Below, one piece after another: positions 31,082 through 31,963 of a DNA stretch of 31,963 nucleotides. Each line of letters opens with the position of its first letter. The first letter of the stretch is position 1. The stretch comes from Candidatus Limnocylindrales bacterium. GTDB taxonomy: Bacteria > Moduliflexota > Moduliflexia > Moduliflexales > JAUQPW01. A program made the translations under genes and the position numbers. The notes beneath the pieces were generated by a model. It was not told where the DNA came from, did not search any database, and saw nothing but the letters and a program-made list of their open reading frames with translations. The DNA lies in assembly GCA_035559535.1 (NCBI GenBank), contig DATMBG010000041.1, positions 1 through 31,963 on the forward strand, written 5' to 3'.

Positions 31082-31804
31082 TCATTTAGCAACCTTTCCT
31101 TCACGATCCTCAAGCGGAACGACCAGGGATAGTTTACGCGGTTCGGTTATCACTTTTGTACCCATCTCCGCACAAAGGGTCGTTATTCGTTGGGCAAACC
31201 AGTCATATTCTTCTCCTTCTGCCAGGTTTACCTGTTCATTGCTGATCTGGACAGGTATCAGCTCAAGATTCTCGATATGAGGGGGTCTAGCCCTCACTAA
31301 GAATAAGGCCGACAGATCATTACGCTCCTCTGGATCAACGGCATAATCATCTATGAAATCCCCTGTATCATATAAGATTGGTTTCCCTTGGTAGAACTCG
31401 ATACCTTGAACCAGGTGGGCACTATGACCCCAGAAGAGGTCAGCTCCTGCAGTTATTACCTTGTGGGCAAAGTCCCGGAAGGCTTTCGTAGGTCGGGAAC
31501 GCATATTAGGTCCCCAATGGATAGAGAATAAAACTAAATCCGCTTGCTGACGTACTACCTCCAAAGCATGTTCTACTTTAGCAAAATCTTCTGGAGCAGT
31601 GGATATGGGTGTGTAATTGATACCCGGTGATGTTGCCGTGGCTGCCCAGGCAAGAGGATAGTCCGCAAAGGCTACAATGCCAATCCGCACCCCTTTTGCA
31701 GTCAGGAAAGCAGGAGCTTGGGCTGCAGAAAGGTTGCTGCCAGCACCGGCATGGGCAATGCCGGAACGATCGAGGACTTGCAATGTCTCTACTGATCTTT
31801 GCAT
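31082..31804 (-). pseudogene. CapA-family protein truncated at its 5' end
   Basis: The reading frame from the ATG at 31804 gives 240 residues that match the middle and C-terminal part of CapA/PgsA-type proteins, a calcineurin-like phosphoesterase fold linked to poly-gamma-glutamate or capsule synthesis. Seen are VETLQVLDRSGIAHAGAG, GIVAFADYPLAW, LVLFSIHWGPN, AGADLFWGHSAHLVQGIEFY and the closing YDTGDFIDDY. The N-terminal quarter, with the first metal-binding Asp (GDVML-type) and the NNH motif, is absent. The ATG has no RBS, and only 6 bp separate it from a transposase stop codon in the same frame. It is therefore probably a gene broken by insertion or deletion, not a short functional form. 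Confidence 0.75.
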
Positions 31805-31810
31805 AAATAT

Positions 31811-31963
31811 CTAATAAAATCTAAGCTGTTTAATACAACCTTGGATCACATGAATTTTATGTCGTAAACGTTCCTTAGCCTTACGAAGTTCATACCGTAA
31901 CTGACAAAGATGTTGACAACTCAAATTCTTCAACTCAACCCGTTTCAAGTAGTTCCAGATCCC
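31811..31963 (-). mobile_element. C-terminal end of an IS630-like transposase
   Basis: An open frame enters from the window edge and ends at TAG (31811-31813): 50 residues including WNYLKRVELKNLSCQHLCQL and ELRKAKERLRHKIHVIQGCI. The WxxLK-x-EL-x-N segment followed by a basic helix resembles the C-terminus of IS630-type DDE transposases, after the catalytic Glu. No terminal inverted repeat fits between its stop and the capA homology, so the element's end has probably been lost. The family call is moderate, as most of the protein is outside the window. Confidence 0.5.

Overview
The window comes from a Gram-negative, anaerobic or facultative bacterium. It has periplasmic adaptor proteins, a membrane-bound cytochrome c nitrite reductase, a cytoplasmic [NiFe]-hydrogenase and a B12-type ribonucleotide reductase. 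The phylum cannot be fixed from the sequence. No rRNA, tRNA or CRISPR array was seen.

Layout. 1-3104 (minus): a MacA-like adaptor cut by the window edge, and a stress operon of a thiamine-binding-like protein, an HPF/cold-shock fusion, an AhpD-like protein and a DUF5335-BON protein. 3675-5030 (minus): nicotinate phosphoribosyltransferase. 5616-10020 (plus): ABC ATPase, FtsX-type permease and HlyD-type adaptor. 10061-11128 (minus): a coiled-coil stress protein and a hemerythrin-like protein. 11773-15789 (plus): tandem Usp, Na+/Ca2+ antiporter, then nrfHA. 16074-23081 (plus): group 3b hydrogenase hydB-cNMP-hydG-hydD-hydA, its maturation protease and class II nrdJ. 23270-24970 (minus): CoA-disulfide reductase-rhodanese fusion. 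25073-25393: an htrA/degQ remnant. 25482-28485 (minus): dnaK-dnaJ. 29039-30493 (plus): a THUMP protein and an SDH-type Clp-fold protease. 30549-30728 (minus): an unlisted 59-residue gene. 31082-31963 (minus): a 5'-truncated capA next to a transposase tail.

Main result. Four long intergenic regions next to the stress genes (3105-3674, 5031-5615, 11129-11772, 28486-29038) contain six exact matches to the sigma-54 -24/-12 pattern TGGYA-N6-TTGC, plus one weaker match. Every one points at the nearest gene, and three regions carry divergent pairs. Three of the four regions also hold copies of a 17-bp palindrome (best form TGTCAGAAATTAAGACA) at positions suited to an enhancer-binding activator. I infer a sigma-54 stress or dormancy regulon. 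It would cover ribosome hibernation, NAD salvage, chaperones, Usp, hemerythrin, ion and efflux transport, and a protease. The activator is not in the window.

The gene set (Usp, HPF-like factor, pncB, class II RNR, CapA, group 3b hydrogenase) resembles the mycobacterial DosR hypoxia regulon, but with a different control logic. Other notable items are a 28-bp palindromic repeat family, one copy of which encodes the C-terminal tail of the CoA-disulfide reductase, and an NrfA whose first heme motif is CxxCH instead of CxxCK.
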